NCBI RefSeq assembly: GCF_038502225.1
Contig: NC_091374.1
Location: 3,051,714 to 3,115,713 of the forward strand
Length of the DNA stretch: 64,000 bases
Direction of reading: 5' to 3'
Origin: Cherax quadricarinatus
Lineage: Eukaryota > Arthropoda > Malacostraca > Decapoda > Parastacidae
Shown: in pieces, positions 31,179 through 43,316 of the stretch
Layout: the number at the start of each line of letters is the position of its first letter
How positions within the stretch are numbered: the first letter of the stretch is position 1
Made by a program: the position numbers and the translations under genes
Notes under the pieces: generated by a model
Database searches by the model: none
Seen by the model: only the letters and a program-made list of their open reading frames with translations
What the model was told of the DNA's origin: nothing

Positions 31179-31191
31179 AGCAAATGAAAGA
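31179..31191. repeat. 13-bp target-site duplication, right copy
   Basis: AGCAAATGAAAGA matches 30966-30978 exactly. ORF1 coding resumes here with ANER. Confidence 0.85.
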
Positions 31192-31817
31192 GCTAAGCTT
31201 TATGTGGAGGCCCTAACAGACAACAACAGAGCCCAAGGAAAGCCGAGAAGGGAAAATGACAGTCCACTGAGCCCAAGTATATTAGCCAGTGAAACTGATG
31301 AAAGGAAAGCTGCAGTGGAGGAAACCAAATTAAATGAGGGGATACACAGGGATATGCAGTGGGAGAATGAAAGGGTGAGGTCAGTCTTTGTGTATGGGCT
31401 CCAGGAAGTCGAAGGGGAAACATATGAAGCAAGAAAACAAGGGGAAAAAAAAGCAATTGAAAGCATCATGAAAGCAATAGGAGAAGATGATATGACCCAG
31501 CTGGAAAATTTTCGGAGAATAAGGGGGTTTGTAAAAACAAGAACCCGGCCAGTGAGAGTGACCTTCAAGGCAGAAGCGACTCGGACCAGGATCCTGCAGG
31601 AGAAAGCACGATTAAGGGACATGACGGCATACAGGAAGGTGTATCTCGACCGCGACAGAACACAAGAAGAAAGGCAGAAACTGAGAGAGATGGTACAAAG
31701 GCGAAAGGAGGAAAGAGAGGGGATGGAGAAGACAGACAGGAGATCCCAGACCCAGGAAGATCAAATACAGCCTCCCTCACAACTTCCTATAGAAGCCTCC
31801 CAACCAGGTCAACCCCA

Positions 31818-32666
31818 GTGCAGCCAAACACTATAAAAATCAAAACACCCATGCCACATCCAATGCCCCCACCCACTATATTACAAACTCCACCCCCACA
31901 GCAACAACCCATAGTTCCTTACCAGGTCTCCCACTTCCCCAACCCCGCAGATGGAATAACAAACAAGTATGAGGAGTGGCACGAAAGAATCAAAGAGACA
32001 TCCCCAGACATAATAGCACTCACAGAAACAAAACTCACCAAAATAATAACAGATTCAATCTTTCCATCCCGATATCAAATCCTCAGGAAAGACAGAGGGA
32101 GGAGAGGGGGAGGAGGAGTTGCACTGCTCATTAAAAACCAGTGGGGTTTTGAGAAAATGGAAGGAATGGATGGCACGGGCGAAAGGGACTACTTAGTAGG
32201 AACAATCCAGTCTGAGGGACATAAGGTGATAATTGCAGTAATGTACAACCCACCACAGAACTGCAGGAGGCCAAGAGAAGAATACGGTGAGAGCAACAGA
32301 GCAATGATCGACACACTAGCCGAGGTGGCCAGGAGAGCACACATGGGGGGAGCAAAGTTACTAGTTATGGGTGATTTCAATCACAAGGAGATTGACTGGG
32401 AAAACCTGGAGCCCCATGGGGGTCCCGAAACATGGAGAGCCAAGATGATGGATGTGGTACTGGAAAACCTCATGCATCAACATGTTAGAGACACTACCAG
32501 AGAGAGAGGAGAGGATGAACCAGCAAGGTTGGACCTTGTATTCACCATGAGTAGTTCGGACATCGAGGGTATCATGTATGAAAGGCCCCTGGGAGCTAGT
32601 GATCATGTGGTTCTGTGCTTCGACTACATGGAGCGGGGAGAGAGAGGGCCCAGTAGCAACCGGTGA
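31818..32666 (+). CDS. LINE ORF2 fragment: APE-type endonuclease, no reverse transcriptase
   Basis: The 282-codon frame overlaps the end of ORF1 by 19 bp in another frame, a common LINE ORF1/ORF2 arrangement. After a Pro/Gln-rich leader (residues 1-40) the endonuclease domain follows in order: DGITNKYEEW (about 45-54), DIIALTETKL (64-73, catalytic Glu70), a glycine-rich RKDRGRRGGGGVALLIK (90-106), MYNPP (142-146), MGDFNHKEIDW (184-194, Asp186 and Asn188), LDLVFT (238-243, Asp239) and LGASDHVVL (258-266, Asp262 and His263). The visible catalytic residues of the APE fold are present. The domain would nick genomic target DNA. The protein ends at GPSSNR inside 3' UTR sequence, so the polymerase is deleted and autonomous retrotransposition is impossible. 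Confidence 0.75.
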   Translation: MQPNTIKIKTPMPHPMPPPTILQTPPPQQQPIVPYQVSHFPNPADGITNKYEEWHERIKETSPDIIALTETKLTKIITDSIFPSRYQILRKDRGRRGGGGVALLIKNQWGFEKMEGMDGTGERDYLVGTIQSEGHKVIIAVMYNPPQNCRRPREEYGESNRAMIDTLAEVARRAHMGGAKLLVMGDFNHKEIDWENLEPHGGPETWRAKMMDVVLENLMHQHVRDTTRERGEDEPARLDLVFTMSSSDIEGIMYERPLGASDHVVLCFDYMERGERGPSSNR

Positions 32667-32736
32667 AGAGGCGGGGCCAGGAGCTAAGACTCGACCCCTG
32701 CAACCACAAATAGGTGAGTACAGATAGGTGAGTACA

Positions 32737-32990
<254 letters not shown>

Positions 32991-33044
32991 TATACACACA
33001 TATACAAGGTTAACAAAACACTAAGGGTTAGTCTCCTTAAATAA

Positions 33045-33290
33045 TGATCACTGTGTGTATTTACTCATTTGTCAGGAGGAGGGAGGAGGGGTTGAGTCTC
33101 AGCTCCTGGACCAACCAACAACCTACAATCACTTAACACTGTTGTTTCCAAGCCTTCATTATATCATACCTACTTCTAACAGTCTTCATCAATTCCTTTT
33201 AATATCTCGTAAGCTGTGATCATATCTCCCCTCAGTCTTCATTTCTTCAATTCTGGGACTAGTTCTTTTGCGAATATTTAAACTACTTAG
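33045..33290 (-). pseudogene. LINE fragment on the minus strand (reverse transcriptase and UTR pieces)
   Basis: On the minus strand, 33183-33237 encodes RLRGDMITAYEILKGID, a signature of the LINE reverse-transcriptase C-terminal region. Neighbouring bases shift frame. Further along that strand (33045-33110) lies CCAGGAGCTGAGACTCAACC with a TGAGTAAATACACACAG tail, the same UTR type as the + strand copies. Part of the coding region between them is deleted. It is inactive. Confidence 0.65.
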
Positions 33291-33398
33291 AGGTCAGTGC
33301 GTGGCTGTGTGAGGCTGTACACTGGCTCTGCTTCCTCAACAAGCAGCCTGACACACCTTATATACAGTAGTGTGTGAGTGTTGGAGTGACACACAGGG

Positions 33399-36300
33399 TG
33401 GGAGGGAGTGCTACAAGGTGTGAGGGAGTGCTACAAGGTGTGGGGGAGTGCTACAAAATGTGGGGGAGTGCTACAAGGTGTGAGGGAGTGCTACAAGGTG
33501 TGGGGGAGTGCTACAAAATGTGGGGGAGTGCTACAAGGTGGGAGGGAGTGCTACAAGGTGTGGGGGAGTGCTACAAGGTGTGGGGGAGTGCTACAAAATG
33601 TGGGGGAGTGCTACAAGGTGTGAGGGAGTGCTACAAGGGGTGAGGGAGTGCTACAAGGTGTGGGGGAGTGCTACAAGGTGTGAGGGAGTGCTACAAGGTC
33701 TGAGGGAGTGCTACAAGGTGTGGGGGAGTGCTACAAGGTGTGGGGGAGTGCTACAAGGTGTGGGGGAGTGCTACAAGGTGTGAGGGAGTGCTACAAGGGG
33801 TGAGGGAGTGCTACAAGGTGTGGGGGAGTGCTACAAGGTGTGGGGGAGTGCTACAAGGTGTGAGGGAGTGCTACAAGGGGTGAGGGAGTGCTACAAGGTG
33901 TGGGGGAGTGCTACAAGGTGTGGGGGAGTGCTACAAGGTGTGAGGGAGTGCTACAAGGGGTGAGGGAGTGCTACAAGGGGTGAGGGAGTGCTACAAGGTG
34001 TGGGGAGTGCTACAAGGTGTGGGGGAGTGCTACAAGGTGTGAGGGAGTGCTACAAGGGGTGAGGGAGTGCTACAAGGTGTGGGGGAGTGCTACAAGGTGG
34101 GAGGGAGTGCTACAAGGTGTGAGGGAGTGCTACAAGGTGTGGGGGAGTGCTACAAGGTGGGAGGGAGTGCTACAAGGTGGGAGGGAGTGCTACAAAGTGT
34201 GAGGGAGTGCTACAAGGTGTGAGGGAGTGCTACAAGGTGTAGGGGAGTGCTACAAGGTGGGAGGGAGTGCTACAAGGTGGGAGGGAGTGCTACAAGGTGT
34301 GGGGGAGTGCTACAAGGTGTGGGGGAGTGCTACAAGGTGGGAGGGAGTGCTACAAGGTGGGAGGGAGTGCTACAAGGTGGGAGGGAGTGCTACAAGGTGG
34401 AAGGGAGTGCTACAAGGTGGGAGGGAGTGCTACAAGGTGGGAGGGAGTGCTACAAGGTGTGTGGGAGTGCTACAAGGTGTGGGGGAGTGCTACAAGGTGA
34501 GAGGGAGTGCTACAAGGTGTGAGGGAGTGCTACAAGGTGGGAGGGAGTGCTACAAGGTGGGAGGGAGTGCTACAAGGTGTGAGGGGGTGCTACAAGGTGT
34601 GTGGGAGTGCTACAAGATGGGAGGGAGTGCTACAAGGTGGGAGGGAGTGCTACAAGGTGTGTGCGAGTGCTACAAGGGGTGAGGGAGTGCTACAAGGTGT
34701 GAGGGAGTGCTACAAGGTGTGTGGGAGTGCTACAAGGTGTGAGGGAATGCTACAAGGAGTGAGGGAGTACTACAAGGGGTGAGGGAGTGCTACAAGGGGT
34801 GAGGGAGTGCTACAAGGGGTGAGGGAGTGCTACAAGGGGTGAGGGAGTGCTACAAGGGGTGAGGGAGTGCTACAAGGAGTGAGGGAGTACTACAAGGGGT
34901 GAGGGAGTGCTACAAGGGGTGAGGGAGTGCTACAAGGGGTGAGGGAGTGCTACAAGGGGTGAGGGAGTGCTACAAGGGGTGAGGGAGTGCTACAAGGGGT
35001 GAGGGAGTGCTACAAGGTGTGAGGGAGTGCTACAAGGTGTGAGGGAATGCTACAAGGAGTGAGGGAGTACTACAAGGGGTGAGGGAGTGCTACAAGGGGT
35101 GAGGGAGTGCTACAAGGGGTGAGGGAGTGCTACAAGGAGTGAGGGAGTGCTACAAGGGGTGAGGGAGTGCTACAAGGGGTGAGGGAGTGCTACAAGGGGT
35201 GAGGGAGTGCTACAAGGGGTTAGGGAGTACTACAAGGGGTGAGGGAGTGCTACAAGGTGTGAGGGAGTGCTACAAGGGGTGAGGGAGTGCTACAAGGTGT
35301 GAGGGAGTGCTACAATAGGTGAGGGAGTGCTACAAGGGGTAAGGGAGTGCTTCAAGGGGTAAGGGAGTGCTACAAGGTGTGAGGGAGTGCTACAAGGGGT
35401 GAGGGAGTGCTACAAGGGGTGAGGGAGTGCTACAAGGTGGGAGGGAGTGCTACAAGGTGGGAGGGAGTGCTACAAGGGGTGGGGGAGTGCTACAAGGTGT
35501 GAGGGAGTGCTACAAGGTGTGTGGGAGTGCTACAAGGTGTGTGGGAGTGCTACAAGGTGTGAGGGAGTGCTACAAGGGGTGAGGGAGTGCTACAAGGGGT
35601 GAGGAAGTGCTACAAGGGCTGAGAGTGTGCTGCAAGGCGTGAGGGAGTGCTGCAAGTTGTGAAGGAGTGCTACAAGGAGTGAGGGAGTACTACAAGGGGT
35701 GAGGGAGTACTACAAGGGGTGAGGGAGTGCTACAAGGTGTGAGGGAGTACTACAAGGGGTGAGGGAGTAGTACAAGGGGTGAGGGAGTACTACAAGGGGT
35801 GAGGGAGTAGTACAAGGGGTGAGGGAGTGCTACATGGGGTGAGGGAGTGCTACAAGGGGTGAGGGAGTACTACAAGGTGTGAGGGAGTGCCACAAGGTGT
35901 GAGGGAGTGCTACATGGGGTGAGGGAGTGCTACATGGGGTGAGGGAGTGCTACAAGGGGTGAGGGAGTACTACAAGGTGTGAGGGAGTGCCACAAGGTGT
36001 GAGGGAGTGCTACTAGGTGTGAGGGATTGCTACAAGGGGTGAGGGAGTGCTACAAGGTGTGAGGGAGTGCTACAAGGGGTGAGGGAGTGCTACAAGGTGT
36101 GAGGGAGTGCTACAAGGGGTGAGGGAGTGCTACAAGGGGTGAGGGAGTGCTACAAGGGGTGAGGGAGTACTACAAGGTGTGAGGGAGTGCTACAAGGTGT
36201 GTGAGGGAGTGCTACAAGGGGTGAGGGAGTGCTACAAGGGGTGAGGGAGTGCTACAAGGGGGGAGGGAGTGCTACAAGGGGTGAGGGAGTGCTACAAGGG

Positions 36301-39300
36301 GTGAGGGAGTGCTACAAGGGGTGAGGGAGTGCTACAAGGGGTGAGGGAGTGCTACAAGGGGTGAGGGAGTGCTACAAGGGGTGAGGGAGTGCTACAAGGG
36401 GTGAGGGAGTGCTACAAGGGGTGAGGGAGTGCTACAAGGGGTGAGGGAGTGCTACAAGGGGTGAGGGAGTGCTACAAGGTGTGAGGGAGTGCTACAAGGG
36501 GTGAGGGAGTGGTACACGGGGTGAGGGAGTGCTACAAGGGGTGAGGGAGTACTACAAGGGGTGAGGGAGTGCTACAAGGTGTGAGGGAGTACTACAAGGG
36601 GTGAGGGAGTGCTACAAGGTGTGAGGGAGTACTACAAGGGGTGAGGGAGTAGTACAAGGGGTGAGGGAGTGCTACAAGGGGTGAGGGAGTGCTACAAGGT
36701 GTGAGGGAGTACTACAAGGGGTGAGGGAGTGCTACAAGGGGTGAGGGAGTACTACAAGGGGTGAGGGAGTGCTACAAGGGGTGAGGGAGTGCTACAAGGG
36801 GTGAGGGAGTGCTACAAGGGGTGAGGGAGTGCTACAAGGGGTGAGGGAGTGCTACAAGGGGTGAGGGAGTGCTACAAGGGGTGAGGGAGTGCTACAAGGG
36901 GTGAGGGAGTGCTACAAGGGGTGAGGGAGTGCTACAAGGTGTGAGGGAGTGCTACAAGGGGTGAGGGAGTGCTACAAGGGGTGAGGGAGTGCTACAAGGG
37001 GTGAGGGAGTGCTACAAGGGGTGAGGGAGTGCTACAAGGGGTGAGGGAGTGCTACAAGGTGTGAGGGAGTGCTACAAGGGGTGAGGGAGTGCTACAAGGG
37101 GTGAGGGAGTGCTACAAGGTGTGAGGGAGTGCTACAAGGGGTGAGGGAGTGCTACAAGGGGTGAGGGAGTGCTACAAGGGGTGAGGGAGTACTACAAGGG
37201 GTGAGGGAGTGCTACAAGGGGTGAGGGAGTGCTACAAGGGGTGAGGGAGTGCTACAAGGTGTGAGGGAGTGCTACAAGGTGTGAGGGAGTGCTACAAGGG
37301 GTGAGGGAGTGCTACAAGGGGTGAGGGAGTACTACAAGGGGTGAGGGAGTGCTACAAGGTGTGAGGGAGTGCTACAAGGGGTGAGGGAGTGCTACAAGGT
37401 GTGAGGGAGTGCTACAAGGGGTGAGGGAGTACTACAAGGGGTGAGGGAGTGCTACAAGGGGTGAGGGAGTGCTACAAGGCGTGAGGGAGTGCTACAAGGT
37501 GTGAGGGAGTGCTACAAGGTGTGGGGGAGTGCTACAAGGTGTGGGGGAGTGCTACAAAATGTGGGGGAGTGCTGTGAGGGAGTGCTACAAGGTGTGGGGG
37601 AGTGCTACAAAATGTGGGGGAGTGCTACAAGGTGGTGAGGGAGTGCTACAAGGTGTGGGGGAGTGCTACACGGTGTGGGGGAGTGCTACAAACTGTGGGG
37701 GAGTGCTACAAGGTGTGAGGGAGTGCTACAAGGGGTGAGGGAGTGCTACAAGGTGTGGGGGAGTGCTACAAGGTGTGAGGGAGTGCTACAAGGGGTGAGG
37801 GAGTGCTACAAGGTGTGGGAGAGTGCTACAAGGTGTGGGGGAGTGCTACAAGGTGTGGGGGAGTGCTACAAGGTGTGAGGGAGTGCTACAAGGGGTGAGG
37901 GAGTGCTACAAGGTGTGGGGGAGTGCTACAAGGTGTGGGGGAGTGCTACAAGGTGTGAGGGAGTGCTACAAGGGGTGAGGGAGTGCTACAAGGTGTGGGG
38001 GAGTGCTACAAGGTGTGGGGGAGTGCTACAAGGTGTGAGGGAGTGCTACAAGGGGTGAGGGAGTGCTACAAGGGGTGAGGGAGTGCTACAAGGTGTGGGG
38101 AGTGCTACAAGGTGTGGGGGAGTGCTACAAGGTGTGAGGGAGTGCTACAAGGGGTGAGGGAGTGCTACAAGGTGTGGGGGGTGTGGGAGGGAGTGCTACA
38201 AGGTGTGAGGGAGTGTTACAAGGTGGGAGATAGTGCTACAAGGTGGGAGGGAGTGCTACAAGGTGGGAAGGAGTGCTACAAGGTGTGTGGGAGTGTTACA
38301 AGGTGTGAGGGAGTGCTACAAGGTGTGAGGGAGTGCTGCTACAAGAGTGCTACAAGGGGTGGGGAGTGCTACAAGGTGGGAGGGAGTGCTACAAGGTGGG
38401 AGGGAGTGCTACAAGGGTGTGAGGGAGTGCTACAAGGGGTGAGGGAGTGCTACAAGGGGTGAGGGAGTGCTACAAGGTGGGAGGGAGTGCTACAAGGGGT
38501 GAGGGAGTGCTACAAGGGGTGAGGGAGTGCTACAAGGTGTGAGGGAGTGCTACAAGGTGTGAGGGAGTGCTACAAGGTGTGAGGGAGTGCTACAAGGGGT
38601 GAGGGAGTGCTACAAGGTGTGAGGGAGTGCTACAAGGTGTGAGGGAGTGCTACAAGGTGTGAGGGAGTGCTACAAGGTGTGAGGGAGTGCTACAAGGGGT
38701 GAGGGAGTGCTACAAGGGGTGAGGGAGTGCTACAAGGTGTGAGGGAGTGCTACAAGGGGTGAGGGAGTGCTACACGGTGTGGGGGAGTGCTCCAAGGTGG
38801 GAGGGAGTGCTACAAGGTGTGTGGAGTGCTACAAGGGGTGAGGGAGTGCTACATGGGGTGAGGGAGTGCTACAAGGGGTGAGGGAGTGCTACAAGGTGTG
38901 AGGGAGTGCTACAAGGGGTGAGGGAGTGCTACAAGGGGTGAGGGAGTGCTACAAGGGGTGAGGGAGTGCTACAAGGGGTGAGGGAGTGCTACAAGGGGTG
39001 AGGGAGTGCTACAAGGGGTGAGGGAGTGCTACAAGGGGTGAGGGAGTACTACAAGGGGTGAGGGAGTGCTACAAGGGGTGAGGGAGTGCTACAAGGGGTG
39101 AGGGAGTGCTACAAGGGGTGAGGGAGTGCTACAAGGGGTGAGGGAGTGCTACAAGGGGTGAGGGAGTGCTACAAGGTGTGAGGGAGTGCTACAAGGTGTG
39201 AGGGAGTGCTACAACGTGTGAGGGAGTGCTACAAGGGGTGAGGGAGAGCTACAAGGGGTGAGGGAGTGCTACAAGGGGTGAGGGAGTGCTACAAGAAGTG

Positions 39301-42300
39301 AGGGAGTGCTACAAGGGGTGAGGGAGTGCTACAAGGGGTGAGGGAGTGCTACAAGGGATGAGGGAGTGCTACAAGGGGTGAGGGAGTGCTACAAGGGGTG
39401 AGGGGGAGTGCTACAAGGGGGTGAGGGAGTGCTACAAGGCGTGAGGGAGTGCTACAAGGGGTGAGGGAGTGCTACAAGTGGGGTGAGGGAGTGCTACAAG
39501 GGGTGAGGGAGTGCTTCAATGGGGTGAGGGAGTGCTACAAGGGGTGAGGGAGTGCTACAAGGGGTGAGGGAGTGCTACAAGGGGTGAGGGAGTGCTACAA
39601 GGTGTGAGGGGCTACATGGGGTTAGGGAGTGCTACATGGGGTGAGGGAGTTATACAAGGGGTGAGGGAGTGCTACAAGGGGTGGGGGAGTGCTACAAGGT
39701 GTGAGGGAGTGCTACAAGGTGTGAGGGAGTGCTACAAGGTGTGAGGGAGTGCTACAAGGTGTGAGGGAGTGCTACAAGGGGTGAGGGAGTGCTACAAGGG
39801 GTGAGGAAGTGCTACAAGGGCTGAGAGAGTGCTACAAGGGGTGAGGGAGTACTACAAGTTGTGAGGGAGTGCTACAAGGGGTGAGGGAGTGCTACAAGGG
39901 GTGAGGGAGTGCTACAAGGGGTGAGGGAGTGCTACAAGGGGTGAGGGAGTACTACAAGGGGTGAGGGAGTGCTACAAGGGGTGAGGGAGTGCTACAAGGG
40001 GTGAGGGAGTGCTACAAGGGGTGAGGGAGTGCTACAAGGGGTGAGGGAGTGCTACAAGGGGTGAGGGAGTGCTACAAGGGGTGAGGGAGTGCTACAAGGT
40101 GTGAGGGAGTGCTACAAGGGGTGAGGGAGTGCTACAAGGGGTGAGGGAGTGCTACAAGGGGTGAGGGAGTGCTACAAGGGGTGAGGGAGTGCTACAAGGT
40201 GTGAGGGAGTGCTACAAGGGGTGAGGGAGTGCTACAAGGTGTGAGGGAGTGCTACAAGGGGTGAGGGAGTGCTACAAGGTGTGAGGGAGTGCTACAAGGG
40301 GTGAGGGAGTGCTACAAGGTGTGAGGGAGTGCTACAAGGGGTGAGGGAGTGCTACAAGGGGTGAGGGAGTGCTACAAGGGGTGAGGGAGTGCTACAAGGT
40401 GTGAGGGAGTGCTACAAGGGGTGAGGGAGTGCTACAAGGGGTGAGGGAGTGCTACAAGGGGTGAGGGAGTGCTACAAGGGGTGAGGGAGTGCTACAAGGG
40501 GTGAGGGAGTGCTACAAGGGGGGAGGGAGTGCTACAAGGGGTGAGGGAGTGCTACAAGGGGTGAGGGAGTGCTACAAGGGGTGAGGGAGTGCTACAAGGG
40601 GTGAGGGAGTGCTACAAGGGGTGAGGGAGTGCTACAAGGGGTGAGGGAGTGCTACAAGGGGTGAGGGAGTGCTACAAGGGGTGAGGGAGTGCTACAAGGG
40701 GTGAGGGAGTGCTACAAGGGGTGAGGGAGTGCTACAAGGGGTGAGGGAGTGCTACAAGGGGTACAAGGTGTGAGAGAGAGCTACAAGGTGTGAGGGAGTG
40801 CTACAAGGGGTGAGGGAGTGCTACAAGGGGTGAGGGAGTACTACAAGGGGTGAGGGAGTGCTACAAGGGGTGAGGGAGTGCTACAAGGGGTGAGGGAGTG
40901 CTACAAGGTGTGAGGGAGTGCTACAAGGGGTGAGGGAGTGCTACAAGGTGTGAGGGAGTGCTACAAGGGGTGAGGGAGTGCTACAAGGGGTGAGGGAGTA
41001 CTACAAGGGGTGAGGGAGTGCTACAAGGGGTGAGGGAGTGCTACAAGGGGTGAGGGAGTGCTACAAGGGGTGAGGGAGTGCTGCAAGGGGTGAGGGAGTG
41101 CTACAAGGGGTGAGGGAGTGAGGGACTACACGGGGTGAGGGAGTGCTACACGGGGTGAGGGAGTGCTACAAGGGGTGAGGGAGTGCTACAAGGGGTGAGG
41201 GAGTGCTACAAGGGGTGAGGGAGTGCTACAAGGGGTGAAGGAGTACTACAAGGTATGATGGAGTGCTACAAGTGAGGGAGTGCTACAAGGGGTGAGGGAG
41301 TGCTACAAGGTGTGAGGGAGTGCTACAAGGGGTGAGGGAGTGCTACAAGGGGTGAGGGAGTACTACAAGGGGTGAGGGAGTGCTACAAGGTGTGAGGGAG
41401 TGCTACAAGGGGTGAGGGAGTGCTACAAGGTGTGAGGGAGTGCTACAAGGGGTGAGGGAGTGCTACAAGGGGTGAGGGAGTGCTACAAGGGGTGAGGGAG
41501 TGCTACAAGGGGTGAGGGAGTGCTACAAGGGGTGAGGGAGTGCTACAAGGGGTGAGGGAGTGCTACAAGGGGTGAGGGAGTGCTACATGGGGTGAGGGAG
41601 GGGTGACGGAGAGCTACACGGCGTGAGGGAGTGCTACAAGGGGTGAGGGAGTGCTACAAGGTGTGAGGGAGTGCCACAAGGGGTGAGGGAGTGCTACAAG
41701 GTGTGAGGGAGTGCTACAAGGGGTGAGGGAGTGCTACAAGGGGTGAGGGAGTGCTACAAGGGGTGAGGGAGTGCTACAAGGGGTGAGGGAGTGCTACAAG
41801 GTGTGAGGGAGTGCTACAAGGTGTGAGGGAGTGCTACAAGGGGTGAGGGAGTGCTACAAGGGGTGAGGGAGTGCTACAAGGGGTGAGGGAGTGCTACAAG
41901 GGGTGAGGGAGTACTACAAGGGGTGAGGGAGTGCTACAAGGGGTGAGGGAGTGCTACAAGGTGTGAGGGAGTGCTACAAGGGGTGAGGGAGTGCTACAAG
42001 GGGTGAGGGAGTACTACAAGGGGTGAGGGAGTGCCACAAGGGGTGAGGGAGTGCTACAAGGTGTGAGGGAGTGCTACAAGGGGTGAGGGAGTGCTGCAAG
42101 GGGTGAGGGAGTGCTACAATGGTGAGGGAGTGCTACAAGGGATGAGGGAGTGCTACAAGGGGTGAGGGAGTGCTACAAGGTGTGAGGGAGTGCTGCAAGG
42201 GGTGAGGGAGTGCTACAAGGGGTGAGGGAGTGCTACAAGGGGTGAGGGAGTGCTACAAGGTGTGAGGGAGTGCTACAAGGTGTGAGGGAGTGCTACAAGG

Positions 42301-43252
42301 TGTGAGGGAGTGCTACAAGGTGTGAGGGAGTGCTACAAGGTGTGAGGGAGTGCTACAAGGGGTGAGGGAGTGCTACAAGGTGTGAGGGAGTGCTACAAGG
42401 GGTGAGGGAGTGCTACAAGGCGTGAGGGAGTGCTACAAGTGCTGTGAGGGAGTGCTACAAGGTGTGTGGGAGTGCTACAAGGTGTGAGGGAGTGCTACAA
42501 GGTGTGAGGGCTACAAGTGCTACAAGGGGTGAGGGAGTGCTACAATGTGTGAGGGAGTGCTACAAGGGGTGAGGGAGTGCTACAAGGGGTGAGGGAGTGC
42601 TACAAGGTGTGTGGGAGTGCTACAAAGGGGTGCTACAAGGGAGTGCTACAAGAGGTGAGGGAGTGCTACAAGGTGTGAGGGAGTGCTACAAGGGGTGAGG
42701 GAGTGCTACAAGGTGTGAGGGAGTGCTACAAGGGGTGAGGGAGTGCTACAAGGGGTGAGGGAGTGCTACAAGGGGTGAGGGAGTGCTACAAGGGGTGAGG
42801 GAGTGCTACAAGGGGTGAGGGAGTGCTACAAGGGGTGAGGGAGTGCTACAAGGTGTGAGGGAGTGCCACAAGGGGTGAGGGAGTGCTACAAGGGGTGAGG
42901 GAGTGCTACAAGGGGTGAGGGAGTGCTACAAGGTGTGAGGGAGTGCTACAAGGGGTGAGGGAGTGCTACAAGGGGTGAGGGAGTGCTACAAGGTGTGAGG
43001 GAGTGCTACAAGGGGTGAGGGAGTGCTGCAAGGTGTGAGGGAGTGCTACAAGGTGTGAGGGAGTGCTACAAGGTGTGAGGGAGTACTACAAGGGGTGAGG
43101 GAGTGCTACAAGGGGTGAGGGAGTGCTACAAGGTGTGAGGGAGTGCTACAAGGGGTGAGGGAGTGCTACAAGGGGTGAGGGAGTGCTACAAGGTGTGAGG
43201 GAGTGCTACAAGGGGTGAGGGAGTGCTACAAGGTGTGAGGGAGTGCTACAAG
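33399..43252. repeat. 20-bp G-rich minisatellite, about 490 copies
   Basis: The unit GTGAGGGAGTGCTACAAGGG repeats for almost 10 kb with a very regular period. Variants include GTGTGGGGGAGTGCTACAAG, GTGGGAGGGAGTGCTACAAG and AGTACTACAAGG. Sections near 33.4-34.7 kb and 37.5-38.4 kb are rich in GTGTGGGG and GTGGGAGG forms, while the GGGGTGAGGG form dominates elsewhere. Small irregular units lie near 38175, 38340, 39420-39480, 39610, 40765, 41120, 41605, 42440-42520 and 42630. TGA in the unit breaks most + strand frames. Confidence 0.97.
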
Positions 43253-43316
43253 GGGGGTAAATGGTACCTACGTTTATTTCAGTACTGAGAACGTGTAAGA
43301 AATATTAGATATTGTC

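Larger units (their letters stand above)
30610..31836 (+). pseudogene. LINE ORF1 protein, split by an insertion
   Basis: ORF1 of non-LTR retrotransposons is an RNA-binding chaperone that packages element RNA. The left part starts at the ATG at 30610 and gives 123 codons before a TAA created at the insertion junction (30979-30981). The right part resumes at 31180 and runs to the TAA at 31834-31836. The residues ANER occur at both edges because the target site was duplicated. Without the 213-bp insertion the frame would be continuous at about 337 codons. The left part is a charged coiled coil (roughly residues 15-90, Glu/Lys/Arg-rich). The right part contains VFVYGLQEVEGE, a basic RIRGFVKTRTRPVRVTFK stretch and VYLDRDRTQEERQKLREMV, typical of LINE ORF1 C-terminal regions, then a Pro/Gln-rich end. 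Loss of function through the interruption is probable. Confidence 0.7.
30560..32736 (+). mobile_element. Internally deleted LINE: ORF1 + endonuclease joined to 3' tail
   Basis: This is a non-LTR retrotransposon copy with ORF1 (30610-31836, interrupted by another element), an overlapping ORF2 start carrying only an APE-type endonuclease (31818-32666), and a 3' tail (about 32645-32736) homologous to copy 2 near 29.8 kb. The tail contains GGCCAGGAGCTAAGACTCGA and the doubled ATAGGTGAGTACAG ending. The reverse-transcriptase region expected between endonuclease and tail is missing. The join falls in a GGGGAGAGAGAGGGCCC stretch that resembles the UTR of copy 2. The 5' boundary is approximate. Confidence 0.75.
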
